64,000 nucleotides of DNA. It comes from Sphingomonas sp. ID1715 (GTDB lineage: Bacteria; Pseudomonadota; Alphaproteobacteria; Sphingomonadales; Sphingomonadaceae). Below are positions 18,407 through 27,028 of the stretch, piece after piece (positions within the stretch are counted from its first letter, which is position 1; every line of letters starts with the position of its first letter). The position numbers were made by a program, and so were the translations under genes. The notes below the pieces were generated by a model. The model was not told where the DNA came from. It did not search any database and saw only the letters and a list, made by a program, of their open reading frames with translations. The DNA is taken from the NCBI RefSeq assembly GCF_013044515.1, contig NZ_JABEPR010000001.1, forward strand, positions 434,001-498,000. Reading direction: 5' to 3'.

Positions 18407-19858
18407 ATGAAGCATCGACTGCTTTCTCTGGTGCCGATCATCATGCTCGCGGCCTGCGGGGGGTCGGAGCCGGAGGGCCCGATCCGCGTCAGCGTCATCG
18501 GCGGCCCGCCGACCCTCGTCGACCCGAACCGCAAGGCGCCGGACGCGACGCAGCAGGCGCTGCTGGGCGCCGTGGCGGAGCCGCTCGTTACCTATGATGA
18601 AACCGGACAGGTTGCGCCCGCGCTCGCCCAGCGCTGGATCGTGACAAGCGACGGCCTCAGCGCCATCTTCCGCCTGCGTCGGGCCGCGTGGTCGAGCGGG
18701 AGCGAGGTGACCTCGCAGGATGTCGCGCGGCGCATGCGGGCGATGCTCGCCCCCGCCAGCCGCAATCCGCTCCGCATCGCCTTCGACTCGATCGAGGAAA
18801 TCAATCCGACCACGCCCGACGTGATCGAGTTCCGCCTGACCACGCCGCGCCCCCCTCTGTTCGAGCTGCTCGCCCAGCCAGAAGCAGTCATGCTGTCGCG
18901 CAGCCTGGAAGGCACCGGCCCGTTCCGGATCGCGGAGCGGCAAGGCGATATGCTGCGCCTGAAGCCTCGCGAGGCCGCGCCCGGCGGTGCTCCGGCCGCT
19001 GCCGATCATGACATCGAACTTCGCGGCGAACGAGCCGCCCGTGCCATCGTTCGTTTCACCCGCGGCGAAGCCGACCTGGTGCTCGGTGGCACCTATGCCG
19101 ACTGGCCGCTGATCGCATTCGCAAAGCCGCAGAACCGTGCGGTGAGGCTCGATCCGGCCGAGGGATTGTTCGGCCTCCTCGTGCAAAATGCCGACGGGTT
19201 TCTCGCCGACCCGATCAAACGCCAGGCGCTGGCCATGGCAATCGACCGAGATGCGATGCTGGCGGCCCTCGATGCGCCCGGCTGGACCGGCGTGCTGGCG
19301 GTCCTGCCACAACGCTATCGCTCGGCGGCCGACCCTGCCCTCCCCCTCTGGGCGGCGCTGGACATTGCCGGACGGATTGAAGAGGCGCGGCGGCGGGTTG
19401 CCGCCTGGCGTGCCGCTCACCCCGAAGGCGTGACGGTTCGGCTGTTTCTGCCCGATGGACCCGGCAGCACCCTTCTTTACGGCCGACTTGCGGCCGACTG
19501 GCGGCGGATCGGTGTGGAGACGATCCGGACCGGCGCGAACGAGGCCGATCTGCGCCTGGTCGATCGTGTGGCGCCCGCCGGCAGCGCCTTATGGTATCTG
19601 GCAACCATCGCCTGCCCCGCGCGAACAGCCTGCGCCGAAGATGCAGTCGCGGCGCTCGACGCCGCCCGCAAGTCGCAATCGCTGGCTGAGCGCGGGGTGC
19701 AGCTCGCCACCGCCGACCGCGCGATCGCCGATGCGGGCTTTTGGGTTCCCCTTGCCCGCCCGCTCCGCTGGTCGCTGGTCAGCCCGCGACTGAACCTATT
19801 CAAGGAGAATGCGCGCGCCCTGCACCCGCTCACGCGGCTGCACGACGAGCGGCGCTAG
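18407..19858 (+). CDS. Family 5 (peptide/nickel type) ABC substrate-binding lipoprotein
   Basis: A 483-residue protein with a lipoprotein signal ending LAAC (lipidated Cys about residue 18) and the fold of OppA/DppA-type binding proteins: AVAEPLVTYDETGQVAPALAQ near the N-terminus, DVIEFRL, LEGTGPFRI and, later, KRQALAMAIDRDAML. It would capture a peptide or similar solute in the periplasm. No permease or ATPase is encoded nearby, so it is either an orphan binding protein or works with components elsewhere. The start at 18407 begins directly at the signal peptide; upstream in-frame codons were ignored. Confidence 0.85.
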   Translation: MKHRLLSLVPIIMLAACGGSEPEGPIRVSVIGGPPTLVDPNRKAPDATQQALLGAVAEPLVTYDETGQVAPALAQRWIVTSDGLSAIFRLRRAAWSSGSEVTSQDVARRMRAMLAPASRNPLRIAFDSIEEINPTTPDVIEFRLTTPRPPLFELLAQPEAVMLSRSLEGTGPFRIAERQGDMLRLKPREAAPGGAPAAADHDIELRGERAARAIVRFTRGEADLVLGGTYADWPLIAFAKPQNRAVRLDPAEGLFGLLVQNADGFLADPIKRQALAMAIDRDAMLAALDAPGWTGVLAVLPQRYRSAADPALPLWAALDIAGRIEEARRRVAAWRAAHPEGVTVRLFLPDGPGSTLLYGRLAADWRRIGVETIRTGANEADLRLVDRVAPAGSALWYLATIACPARTACAEDAVAALDAARKSQSLAERGVQLATADRAIADAGFWVPLARPLRWSLVSPRLNLFKENARALHPLTRLHDERR

Positions 19859-19904
19859 GCAAGCGGCCCGAGGCTTCCCATCTAATCCTTTGAAGGAGAT
19901 GCGG

Positions 19905-20345
19905 ATGGCCAGTCGTTATCGGGATGCGGAGCGGATCGCGCGCAGCCTGCCGTTGGCGCCCGGAGCAGCGGGTGTACGCAGACGCGTCGAGGCAGTGGAG
20001 CGATTGCTCGAGGGCCTGTTCACCATTCCGGGCACCAAGCGTCAGTTCGGTCTCGACGTGATCCTCGACCTCGTGCCCGGCGTCGGCAGCGTCGCCGCCG
20101 GCGGGCTCGGCGCCTGGATGCTGTGGGAAGCGCGCAACCTGGGCATGTCGAAATGGCAGATGGCCCGGATGGGCGCGAATGTCGGCATCGACACACTGCT
20201 GGGCATGATTCCGTTCATCGGTGCGGTGCCGGACTTCTTCTTCCGGTCGAACACGCGCAACCTGCGGATCATCAAGCGCCATCTCGACCGCCACCATCCG
20301 GAGACGGTGACGCTGGACGGCCTCAGCCGCAGCGGGCGGAGATGA
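19905..20345 (+). CDS. DUF4112 membrane protein
   Basis: A 146-residue protein with two hydrophobic, Gly-rich hairpins (LDLVPGVGSVAAGGLGAW and GMIPFIGAVPDFFF), the pattern of DUF4112. Its function is unknown. Two ATGs lie close together; 19905 is preferred because the ribosome site AAGGAG at 19893-19898 is 6 bp before it, whereas it touches the ATG at 19899. The 3' end overlaps the convergent I78 inhibitor gene by 23 bp. Confidence 0.82.
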   Translation: MASRYRDAERIARSLPLAPGAAGVRRRVEAVERLLEGLFTIPGTKRQFGLDVILDLVPGVGSVAAGGLGAWMLWEARNLGMSKWQMARMGANVGIDTLLGMIPFIGAVPDFFFRSNTRNLRIIKRHLDRHHPETVTLDGLSRSGRR

Positions 20346-20625
20346 CCTTGCCGGCGGCGTCGACTTCGATGTTGAGCCGCTCGGCGACATAGTCCATCGA
20401 GACCATCTGGCCGGGCTGGATCACTCGCACGGACGTTGCCCCTGACGCATCGCGCGCACGAGTGGTCAGCGCCTCATCGAGCGTGGCGCCGATCAGGAAT
20501 TTCAGATCCGAAGCGTCGCAGCCTTCCATGGCAGGCGGTGTAGCGAGCTGCGGCCGCGCCGTCTTCGTCTTCTCGGCGAAACTCGGCGCGCCGAACAATA
20601 GCGCGATGAGGAGCAGCTTGGTCAT
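20323..20625 (-). CDS. Exported I78-family peptidase inhibitor-like protein
   Basis: A 100-residue protein with a signal peptide (cleavage probably after PSFA) and the I78 inhibitor pattern: FLIGATLDEAL, then VRVIQPGQMVSMDYVAERLNIEVD and a terminal CG. Characterised I78 proteins inhibit serine endopeptidases; this one would act in the periplasm. It starts inside the stop codon of nadC (ATGA overlap), so it is the last gene of the nadA-nadC transcription unit although unrelated in function. Confidence 0.82.
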   Translation of the reverse strand: MTKLLLIALLFGAPSFAEKTKTARPQLATPPAMEGCDASDLKFLIGATLDEALTTRARDASGATSVRVIQPGQMVSMDYVAERLNIEVDAAGKVISARCG

Positions 20626-21470
20626 AGGCTCGCAAAGTCCAGTCCGATATCGGCGGCCGGCGCGGACTGGGTGATCCGCCCGACCGAGATGAAGTCGACG
20701 CCCGTTTCGGCAATGGCCCGGATCGTGTCCAGCCGCACGCCACCCGAGGCCTCCGTCGGCACCCGTCCGCCGACCAATGTGACCGCGCCGCGCAGCGTGG
20801 CAGGCTCCATATTGTCGAGCAGCAACCGGGTCGTGCCGGCCGCCAGTGCTGGCTCGATCTGGTCGATCCGATCGACTTCGACGATGATCTCGGCAATGCC
20901 GGCCGCGCGGGCGCGGCGGACCGCCTCGGCGACTCCGCCGGCGACCGCGACATGATTGTCCTTGATCATCGCCGCGTCCCACAGGCCCATACGGTGATTG
21001 GCGGCGCCGCCCATCCGCGTTGCATATTTCTCCAGCACCCGCAGGCCGGGAATGGTCTTGCGCGTGTCGAGCAGGGTCGCACCGGTGCCGGCAATCGCAT
21101 CCACATAGGCGCGCGTGAGTGTCGCGATGCCGGACAGATGCTGGACCGTATTCAGCGCCGACCGCTCCGCCGTCAGCATGGCGCGAGCCCGGCCCCGCAG
21201 CCGCATCAGGTCGGTCCCAGCGGCGACGCGCTGCCCGTCATCAACGAGCATCTCGATCTCGACGTCCGGATCGAGTGCCCGGAAGAACCCTGCCGCGATC
21301 GACAGCCCCGCGACCACGATCGGATCGCGACTGTCCATCACGCCTTCGAACCGCAGATCGGCCGGGATCACCGCTTCGGAGGTGATGTCCTTGCCCGAGC
21401 CCAGATCTTCCGCCAGCGTCGCCTGGACGAACGCCCCCAGATCGAAGCCATCCAGCCGCAGCTCACTCAC
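20622..21470 (-). CDS. nadC: Nicotinate-nucleotide pyrophosphorylase (carboxylating)
   Basis: Converts quinolinate and PRPP to nicotinate mononucleotide in NAD synthesis. The 282-residue protein shows typical motifs [44 protein letters not shown] and the barrel end EASGGV. It overlaps nadA by 8 bp on the upstream side and the I78 gene on the downstream side, so the three form one unit. NadB or aspartate dehydrogenase, needed to supply iminoaspartate, is not in this window. Confidence 0.96.
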   Translation of the reverse strand: MSELRLDGFDLGAFVQATLAEDLGSGKDITSEAVIPADLRFEGVMDSRDPIVVAGLSIAAGFFRALDPDVEIEMLVDDGQRVAAGTDLMRLRGRARAMLTAERSALNTVQHLSGIATLTRAYVDAIAGTGATLLDTRKTIPGLRVLEKYATRMGGAANHRMGLWDAAMIKDNHVAVAGGVAEAVRRARAAGIAEIIVEVDRIDQIEPALAAGTTRLLLDNMEPATLRGAVTLVGGRVPTEASGGVRLDTIRAIAETGVDFISVGRITQSAPAADIGLDFASL

Positions 21471-22473
21471 CGGTGACGCGTACCGGACCGAGGTCGCCCA
21501 TGCCGACGGTGCCGCTGGCCATCGCCAGCATGCGGTCGAGGCTGGTCTTGGCCTTGAGGCGCAGCTCTTCGTCCAGTTCGATGCGCGGCTCCAGGTCGCG
21601 CAACGCGATGTAGAGCTTTTCCATCGTGTTGAGCGCCATGTACGGACAGATGTTGCAGTTGCAGTTGCCGTCCGCGCCCGGCGCGCCGATGAAATCCTTG
21701 TCCGGCACCGCCTTCTGCATCTGATGGATGATGTGCGGCTCGGTGGCGACGATCACCGTCTGCGCGTCCGACTTTTTGGCGACCTCGAGGATCGCACTGG
21801 TCGAGCCGACGAAATCCGCATGGTCGAGCAGGTGCGGCGGGCACTCCGGATGGGCCAGGATCGGCGCGTCCGGGTGCTGCGCCTTGAGCTTCAGCAACTC
21901 GGTCTCGGAAAAGGCTTCGTGCACGATGCATACACCCGGCCACAGCAGCAGCTCGCGCCCCGTCTTGCGCGCCAGATAGCCGCCGAGATTTCGGTCGGGG
22001 CCGAAGATGATCTTCTGGTCCTTCGGGATCTGCGACAGAATCTTCTCGGCGGAGGAAGAGGTCACGATCACGTCCGACAGCGCCTTCACTGCCGCAGAGC
22101 AGTTGATGTAGGTGAGCGCGATATGGTCGGGGTGCTCGGCCCGGAAGGCGGCAAAGCGTTCCGGCGGGCAACTGTCCTCGAGGCTGCAGCCCGCGTCCAT
22201 GTCTGGCAGCACGACGATCTTTTCGGGTGAAAGAATCTTCGCGGTCTCGGCCATGAAGCGCACGCCGCAGAATGCGATCACGTCCGCATCGGTCTCCTGC
22301 GCCTTGCGGCTCAGCTCGAGCGAGTCACCGACGAAATCGGCGAGGTCCTGGAGCTCCGGCTTCTGATAATAATGCGCGAGGATGACGGCATTGCGCTCCT
22401 GGCGCAGCCGATCAATCTCAGCCCTTAGGTCCAGGCCGGTCAGCTTTCCGCCGATGCCGCCGCGTGCGTCCAT
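21463..22473 (-). CDS. nadA: Quinolinate synthase A
   Basis: Iron-sulfur enzyme that condenses iminoaspartate with dihydroxyacetone phosphate to quinolinate. The 336-residue product has [22 protein letters not shown] near the N-terminus and conserved cysteines for the [4Fe-4S] cluster, including those in [10 protein letters not shown] and [14 protein letters not shown]. It is first in the nadA-nadC-I78 unit. Its presence shows that NAD is made from aspartate, so the kynurenine genes further along need not serve NAD synthesis. Confidence 0.97.
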   Translation of the reverse strand: MDARGGIGGKLTGLDLRAEIDRLRQERNAVILAHYYQKPELQDLADFVGDSLELSRKAQETDADVIAFCGVRFMAETAKILSPEKIVVLPDMDAGCSLEDSCPPERFAAFRAEHPDHIALTYINCSAAVKALSDVIVTSSSAEKILSQIPKDQKIIFGPDRNLGGYLARKTGRELLLWPGVCIVHEAFSETELLKLKAQHPDAPILAHPECPPHLLDHADFVGSTSAILEVAKKSDAQTVIVATEPHIIHQMQKAVPDKDFIGAPGADGNCNCNICPYMALNTMEKLYIALRDLEPRIELDEELRLKAKTSLDRMLAMASGTVGMGDLGPVRVTGE

Positions 22474-22515
22474 GTGTCTCGCCTTCCTCAGCTCCGTAGA
22501 AAGGCAAATGGATAG

Positions 22516-23304
22516 CTATCGGCCGGTGATCAAGCGGCCTTTTGACGGGGGCGGATAGTTCGACGGCGGGATCGAAGCGCCCGGGCTGTTCGCGGCGACC
22601 GCTTCGGCCAGTCTGGCGGCCGCAGGGCTGCGCCCGATAAGCTCCATCGAGGCAAAGGTGGCAAGCATCACGCCGACACCCCAGAACCAGGCCGGGTGCA
22701 CCGAGCCATCGCGCCGACGATCGGCAATCATACCCGCCAACGGGAACAGCAGTCCAGGGGTGGCGGCGGCCAGTCCGGCGAACGGGACCAAGAGCGGCAT
22801 CGGCAGCAGCCGGCCAAAGGCGGGGCCGAGCAGCATGCACATCCCGCACAGCATCAGGCGCCGGTGCCAATCTGACTTGCGACGAAGCCGGATCGCGGCG
22901 GTGACCAGTCCCGCAAAGACCAGCAGCGTTGCCGGGTCCATCACCAGGAAATAGGCCGGCGTGAAAAAGAAGGGCACGGTTCCATGCCGGACCATGCGCA
23001 CGACAGTGCCGATGCCGATCGCGACGAGTGCCGGCACATAGAACGCTGCGATCCAGCCGAGCCGACGATGCAGCGCCACCGAGCCCGTCGCCACGAGTGC
23101 ATTTTGCAGCAGATAGAAGAATATCCAGCCGAAGAAGCTGATCGCGTGCAGATGGACCGGCCAAGGCGAGGCAAAGGTCGACCGGCCCGCCGCCAACTGC
23201 ACCGAAAACGCCGTCACCACGAGCAGCGTCATCACGACTGCAGCGCCGAAGAAAAAGCGCTCGTCGCCCTGGGTGCGGTTCTGAACCAAAGCAAGCATCG
23301 CCAT
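22516..23304 (-). CDS. Polytopic membrane protein, function unknown
   Basis: A 262-residue protein with about seven predicted membrane helices and conserved-looking His and Trp residues in HLHAISFFGWIFFYLLQN and RRLGWIAAFYVPALV, which could bind haem or metal. I recognise it as a type common in sphingomonads but cannot name the family. It is 42 bp upstream of nadA on the same strand and could be co-transcribed. The C-terminus is Pro/Ser-rich and likely disordered. Confidence 0.7.
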   Translation of the reverse strand: MAMLALVQNRTQGDERFFFGAAVVMTLLVVTAFSVQLAAGRSTFASPWPVHLHAISFFGWIFFYLLQNALVATGSVALHRRLGWIAAFYVPALVAIGIGTVVRMVRHGTVPFFFTPAYFLVMDPATLLVFAGLVTAAIRLRRKSDWHRRLMLCGMCMLLGPAFGRLLPMPLLVPFAGLAAATPGLLFPLAGMIADRRRDGSVHPAWFWGVGVMLATFASMELIGRSPAAARLAEAVAANSPGASIPPSNYPPPSKGRLITGR

Positions 23305-23365
23305 GCCGTTTCCCCCGAAAGGCAGGAGCGCTACATAGCCGCAAATGGCTCAACGGCCAATGCGG

Positions 23366-24019
23366 TCAGCGTGTACCGAGCGCTTCGTTGAGCGGGGTCG
23401 AACGGTCCATCTGCTCGCCAGAGCGGCCTTCATTCGCGAAGCGGACTCGAACCTTTGCCTCCTCGATGCCGGCGCCCCGCAGGAACAGCTCCGCATTCCT
23501 GGTCAAGGCATCGCGCGCGCTCGCTTCCGCCATGCGCATGAGGTCGGGCGCGCGCGCGAGCCGGCCAGCCTCTTCGCGCGCCTTGATCATGTTGCTGCGA
23601 TCGAACGTGTCCCAAGTCGTCGCCGCCGCCGGCGGACCGGTGCGGAAGACGCGCTTGGCGACCGGGTCGAGCTCCGCGGGCTGCAGGACGACGGGCGGCG
23701 CGGTGATCGTCAGCGTCTTCCCCGCCGCGTCCCACGCGACATCGCGCTCGGTCAATCGCGACAGATCGACCGTGTAGCGCACCTTGGCCGGAATGATGCT
23801 GGTCTGCACGCGATCGAGCATGTCGAACATGCCGTCCCGCTTGGTCGTCGGCACCGCCACCACCTGCGCGCTGAACACGGTCAGTTCGTTGTGGCGCTGG
23901 AAGCTCGCGACCATCGACTGGGCCGACACCTCGTCGCCCCCCGAGGACCAGAGCCAGAAACCGGCCGCGCCCAAGGCCAGCGCCGCCAGCGCGACGATCA
24001 GCGTGCGGAGAGCGCCCAT
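23366..24019 (-). CDS. DUF4230 membrane-anchored protein
   Basis: A 217-residue protein with one N-terminal membrane helix (residues about 5-24) and an extracytoplasmic domain that fits DUF4230 (QRHNELTVFSAQVVAV, then a charged helical C-terminus). Its function is unknown. The start at 24019 overlaps the end of the upstream MBL hydrolase gene by 22 bp, so the two are translationally coupled. Confidence 0.75.
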   Translation of the reverse strand: MGALRTLIVALAALALGAAGFWLWSSGGDEVSAQSMVASFQRHNELTVFSAQVVAVPTTKRDGMFDMLDRVQTSIIPAKVRYTVDLSRLTERDVAWDAAGKTLTITAPPVVLQPAELDPVAKRVFRTGPPAAATTWDTFDRSNMIKAREEAGRLARAPDLMRMAEASARDALTRNAELFLRGAGIEEAKVRVRFANEGRSGEQMDRSTPLNEALGTR

Positions 24020-24858
24020 GTGGCCCCTCTTTCGGCAACGATGCCGCGATCGCGCAGGTCGATCAGGTGAGCGAGCACCGACCGGCCCGCCGCGCCGTGT
24101 AGCCGCGGATCGAGGCCGACATACATGCGCTCGACCATCGACGGGATCGCCTCGACACCTTCGCCGAGCAGCCGCAGGATCTGTCCTTCGCGCTGCTTGC
24201 GGTGGCCGGCAAGTCCGCGGACCAGCCGCTGCGGGTTTTCGACCGGATCGCCATGCGCGGGATAATAGATGCGGTCCGCGCGCCGCGTCAGGCGGTCGAG
24301 GCTCGCCATATAGGCGGCCATGTCGCCATCGGGCGGCGACACAACGCTGGTCGACCAGCCCATCACGTGATCGCCGGTGAACAGCGCGCCGCTCTCCTTC
24401 AGTGCGAAGCAGAGATGATTGGAGGTGTGGCCGGGCGTTGCCACCGCTTCGATCGTCCAATCCGCCCCGCTCAGCTGCTCGCCATCGGCAAGCACGCGAT
24501 CGGGCGCATAGCTGGTGTCGAACGCCGCATCGGCGCGGGGCCCGCTATCGTCCAGCACCAGCGGGGCGCACCCGATGATCGGCGCATCGGTCGCCGCCTT
24601 CAGCGCCGCCGCCGCCGGACTGTGATCGCGATGCGTGTGCGTGCAGAGGATCGCCGTCACGCGCTCGCCGGCGACTGCCTTCAGTAGTGCCGCGACGTGA
24701 TCGGCATCGTCCGGACCGGGATCGATCACCGCCACTTCGCCATGGCCGACGATGTAGGTCTGCGTCCCGGTATAGGTGAACGGACTCGGATTGCCGGCCA
24801 GCACCCGCCGGACCAGAGGCTCGAGTGCGATCGCGCGTCCGACGGGGGGCGTCTCCAT
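23998..24858 (-). CDS. MBL-fold metallo-hydrolase (LACTB2/glyoxalase II-like)
   Basis: A 286-residue hydrolase with the metallo-beta-lactamase motif THTHRDHS (H74, H76, D78, H79), later TPGHTSNH, GDHVMGW and YPAHGDP, the full set of metal ligands. A C-terminal winged-helix-like segment (residues about 225-286) resembles that of the LACTB2 group, which includes ribonucleases and thioesterases. The substrate cannot be read from sequence. It is coupled to the DUF4230 gene. Confidence 0.85.
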   Translation of the reverse strand: METPPVGRAIALEPLVRRVLAGNPSPFTYTGTQTYIVGHGEVAVIDPGPDDADHVAALLKAVAGERVTAILCTHTHRDHSPAAAALKAATDAPIIGCAPLVLDDSGPRADAAFDTSYAPDRVLADGEQLSGADWTIEAVATPGHTSNHLCFALKESGALFTGDHVMGWSTSVVSPPDGDMAAYMASLDRLTRRADRIYYPAHGDPVENPQRLVRGLAGHRKQREGQILRLLGEGVEAIPSMVERMYVGLDPRLHGAAGRSVLAHLIDLRDRGIVAERGATWALSAR

Positions 24859-24899
24859 GGCCCGGAGCGATGGAGCCGCCCCCGTTCGAAGGCAAGCCG

Positions 24900-26540
24900 C
24901 TATTTGCCCGCGCGGAGCTGCGCCAGCTTGCGGTCGATGGCGCTCAGCGCCTGGGTGCGCGCTTCGCGGGTCAGATCGGAGTCGAGGTCATGGGCGATGT
25001 CGCGCCGCGCCTCTTCCAATGCAGAGATCATTTCGCGCCGCATGTTGGCGCGATCGACGGTGAAGCCGCCGCCGCATTTCCACGCCGTGCGATGCCCTTC
25101 GTCATCGACGATCTCGAACTCGCCCCGACTGCCAGCGGCGCACCTGCCCGGCGTAACCGTGTGCGAGATCGTCCGGGCGCGTGCGGCGACGCGCTGCGCC
25201 TCGGTCCGTGCTCGGGACGCCTCCCGCCGCGCCTCTTCGCCGGCGCGCATCGCTTCGCGACGGGCCTCGGCCGCATCGCGCAATGCTTCGGCGCGCGCTT
25301 CGGCGGCGTCGCGGCGCGCTTCGGCGACGGACTCGCGGATTTCGCGGCTCAGCTCTTCATGGTTGATCGCATCATCGTCATCCCAGCTCGGAGGTGCCGG
25401 GGGTGCGGGCGGCGCGGGCGGAGCCGCGGCGCTCGGGGGAGCCGGCGGTACCGGCGGATGCGGGTGCAGCAGAGCAAGCTCGGTCCGCTCGACCGAGGGA
25501 ACAGATGCAACGGCGGGCACCGAAGCAACCGTCGCAACGGGTGCCGGCGCAGCCATCGGCGCGATGGCGGGCACGACAGGGGCCAGCGCCGTACGCACCT
25601 GTTCTTCGACCTTCTTCGACGTTTCCGCGGCGATGCCGTTGGACGCGGTCAGCATCAGCCCGGCGCCGACCAGCGTCGCCGCGATCAGGCCGCCGGTCCG
25701 GGTCCGTGCCGGGTTCCAGCGATAGGTCTTCATCATCCTCAGTCTCCTCTTGAGGTCATCCCCGGCCCCAAGAGCGCAAGCGGCTACCGGCAGGCGGTCG
25801 CAGGCGGATTTTAACAGCGCCGAGCCATAGGCATGGCGCTCGTCAGGCGTCGCGCGCGCCAGCACCAGGGCGTCGCAGGCGAGTTCCTGGTCCTGGCGAA
25901 AGGCGCGGTGCGCGAAATAGGCGATCGGATTCCACCAGTGCAGCGCCAGCACCACGAGCGCGAAGAAGTTGGCGGACATGTCGCAGCGACGGTGATGCTG
26001 GACTTCATGCTCGATCGCCAGCCGCAGCTCGTCGCCGCCATAGCGGTGGCGGTAGTCCTGGGGCAGCACGATCGTCTTCAGGAAGATGCCCGCGGCGAAC
26101 GGACCGGGTGCGGACGGGCTGGCGCAGACCTCGACGCCGTCCCGGTCAAAGCGCGGCAGCTGGGTCGCATCCGCCATCGCCCCGCGGACGAAGCGGCGGT
26201 AGCTGACGATGTGCCAGGCGAGGAATCCCAGACCCCCCGCCACCCACAGGCAGCCGAACAGCAGCGGCCACTCGGTCCAGGGCTCGACCACAGCAGCAAT
26301 GGGCGCCGGATCGGGCGCCATCAGCAAGGCCTGCAGGTCGATCTGGGTCGGCAGGATGTGCAGAGGCTTGGGCGTCACCTGCTCCGGCAGCGGCGGCAGC
26401 AGCATGCGCAGGCCGGGCAGCAGCCACAGACCATAGGCGATATGCGGACCGAAGTGACGCGCGACCGGAACCCGGATCGCCAGCACCGCCAGCATCAGGA
26501 TGGACGACGCGATTAGCGTTTCGACGGCCCAGCTGATCAT
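24900..26540 (-). CDS. BlaR1/M56-family membrane metallopeptidase
   Basis: A 546-residue protein. The N-terminal half has membrane helices and a zinc peptidase motif H178-E-V-Q-H182, with a third ligand probably E219 in QELACD. A further helix lies near residues 285-305. The C-terminal half is not a penicillin-binding sensor: it is a Pro/Ala-rich segment, then a long Ala/Arg/Glu-rich coiled coil (about residues 380-450), then a small domain with two cysteines (GRCAAG and AWKCGGG). In BlaR1 systems such a protease inactivates the BlaI repressor encoded next to it; here the stop overlap with blaI (4 bp) shows that they work as a pair. The signal sensed is unknown. Confidence 0.85.
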   Translation of the reverse strand: MISWAVETLIASSILMLAVLAIRVPVARHFGPHIAYGLWLLPGLRMLLPPLPEQVTPKPLHILPTQIDLQALLMAPDPAPIAAVVEPWTEWPLLFGCLWVAGGLGFLAWHIVSYRRFVRGAMADATQLPRFDRDGVEVCASPSAPGPFAAGIFLKTIVLPQDYRHRYGGDELRLAIEHEVQHHRRCDMSANFFALVVLALHWWNPIAYFAHRAFRQDQELACDALVLARATPDERHAYGSALLKSACDRLPVAACALGAGDDLKRRLRMMKTYRWNPARTRTGGLIAATLVGAGLMLTASNGIAAETSKKVEEQVRTALAPVVPAIAPMAAPAPVATVASVPAVASVPSVERTELALLHPHPPVPPAPPSAAAPPAPPAPPAPPSWDDDDAINHEELSREIRESVAEARRDAAEARAEALRDAAEARREAMRAGEEARREASRARTEAQRVAARARTISHTVTPGRCAAGSRGEFEIVDDEGHRTAWKCGGGFTVDRANMRREMISALEEARRDIAHDLDSDLTREARTQALSAIDRKLAQLRAGK

Positions 26541-26905
26541 GGCTTGAGCTCCCTGAGCAAAGCTTCGAGTTCGGCGATATCGTCCGCTGACAAAGCACGG
26601 CGTTCGGCAAGCTGCGCGATCAGCGGCGTCACGCGCCCGCCGAACAGCCGATCGACCAGCTTTTCGGATTCCCGGCCGACATAGGAGTCGCGCTCGATCG
26701 CCGGCCGGTAAAGAAAGCGGCGGCCATCCGCTTCGTGCGTGATCGCACCCTTGGCCATCAGGCGAGAGAGGAGGGTCTTGACGGTGTGGACGCTCCAGCC
26801 CCGTTTCGGGCCCGCGCGCTCGGCGACTTCGGCGGCGGTCAATGGCTGCTCCTCCCAGAGCACCTCCATCACCGCATGCTCGGCCTCACTGATCCGTTCA
26901 GCCAT
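26537..26905 (-). CDS. BlaI/MecI/CopY-family repressor
   Basis: A 122-residue winged-helix repressor: ISEAEHAVMEVLWEEQPLTAAEV followed by the recognition region SVHTVKTLLSRLMAKGAI and a dimerisation helix bundle at the C-terminus. The start at 26905 begins at MAERISEAEH and is preceded by a GAGGG ribosome site; an upstream extension reads through the operator. It would repress itself and the M56 gene, and possibly the divergent copper genes, until cleaved by the M56 protease. Confidence 0.9.
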   Translation of the reverse strand: MAERISEAEHAVMEVLWEEQPLTAAEVAERAGPKRGWSVHTVKTLLSRLMAKGAITHEADGRRFLYRPAIERDSYVGRESEKLVDRLFGGRVTPLIAQLAERRALSADDIAELEALLRELKP

Positions 26906-26927
26906 TCCCTCACCCTTTGCGTCTGTT

Positions 26928-26947
26928 ACGACTACAGGTGTCATCGT
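26928..26947. promoter_or_regulatory. Probable BlaI-type operator palindrome
   Basis: Twenty bases of dyad symmetry with the outline ACGA..ACA..TGT..TCGT, 14 of 20 positions symmetric, 23 bp upstream of the repressor start. The core ACA-N2-TGT resembles known BlaI/MecI operators. The site lies in the spacer shared with copA, so it could also affect that promoter. Confidence 0.6.
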
Positions 26948-27028
26948 TTAGCTGAACAATGGGTGAATTGAAAGCGGCTTCGATCCTCGAGCGGCCATTT
27001 GGAAGTTGCGACCAGCGGCTGAGGCCCT

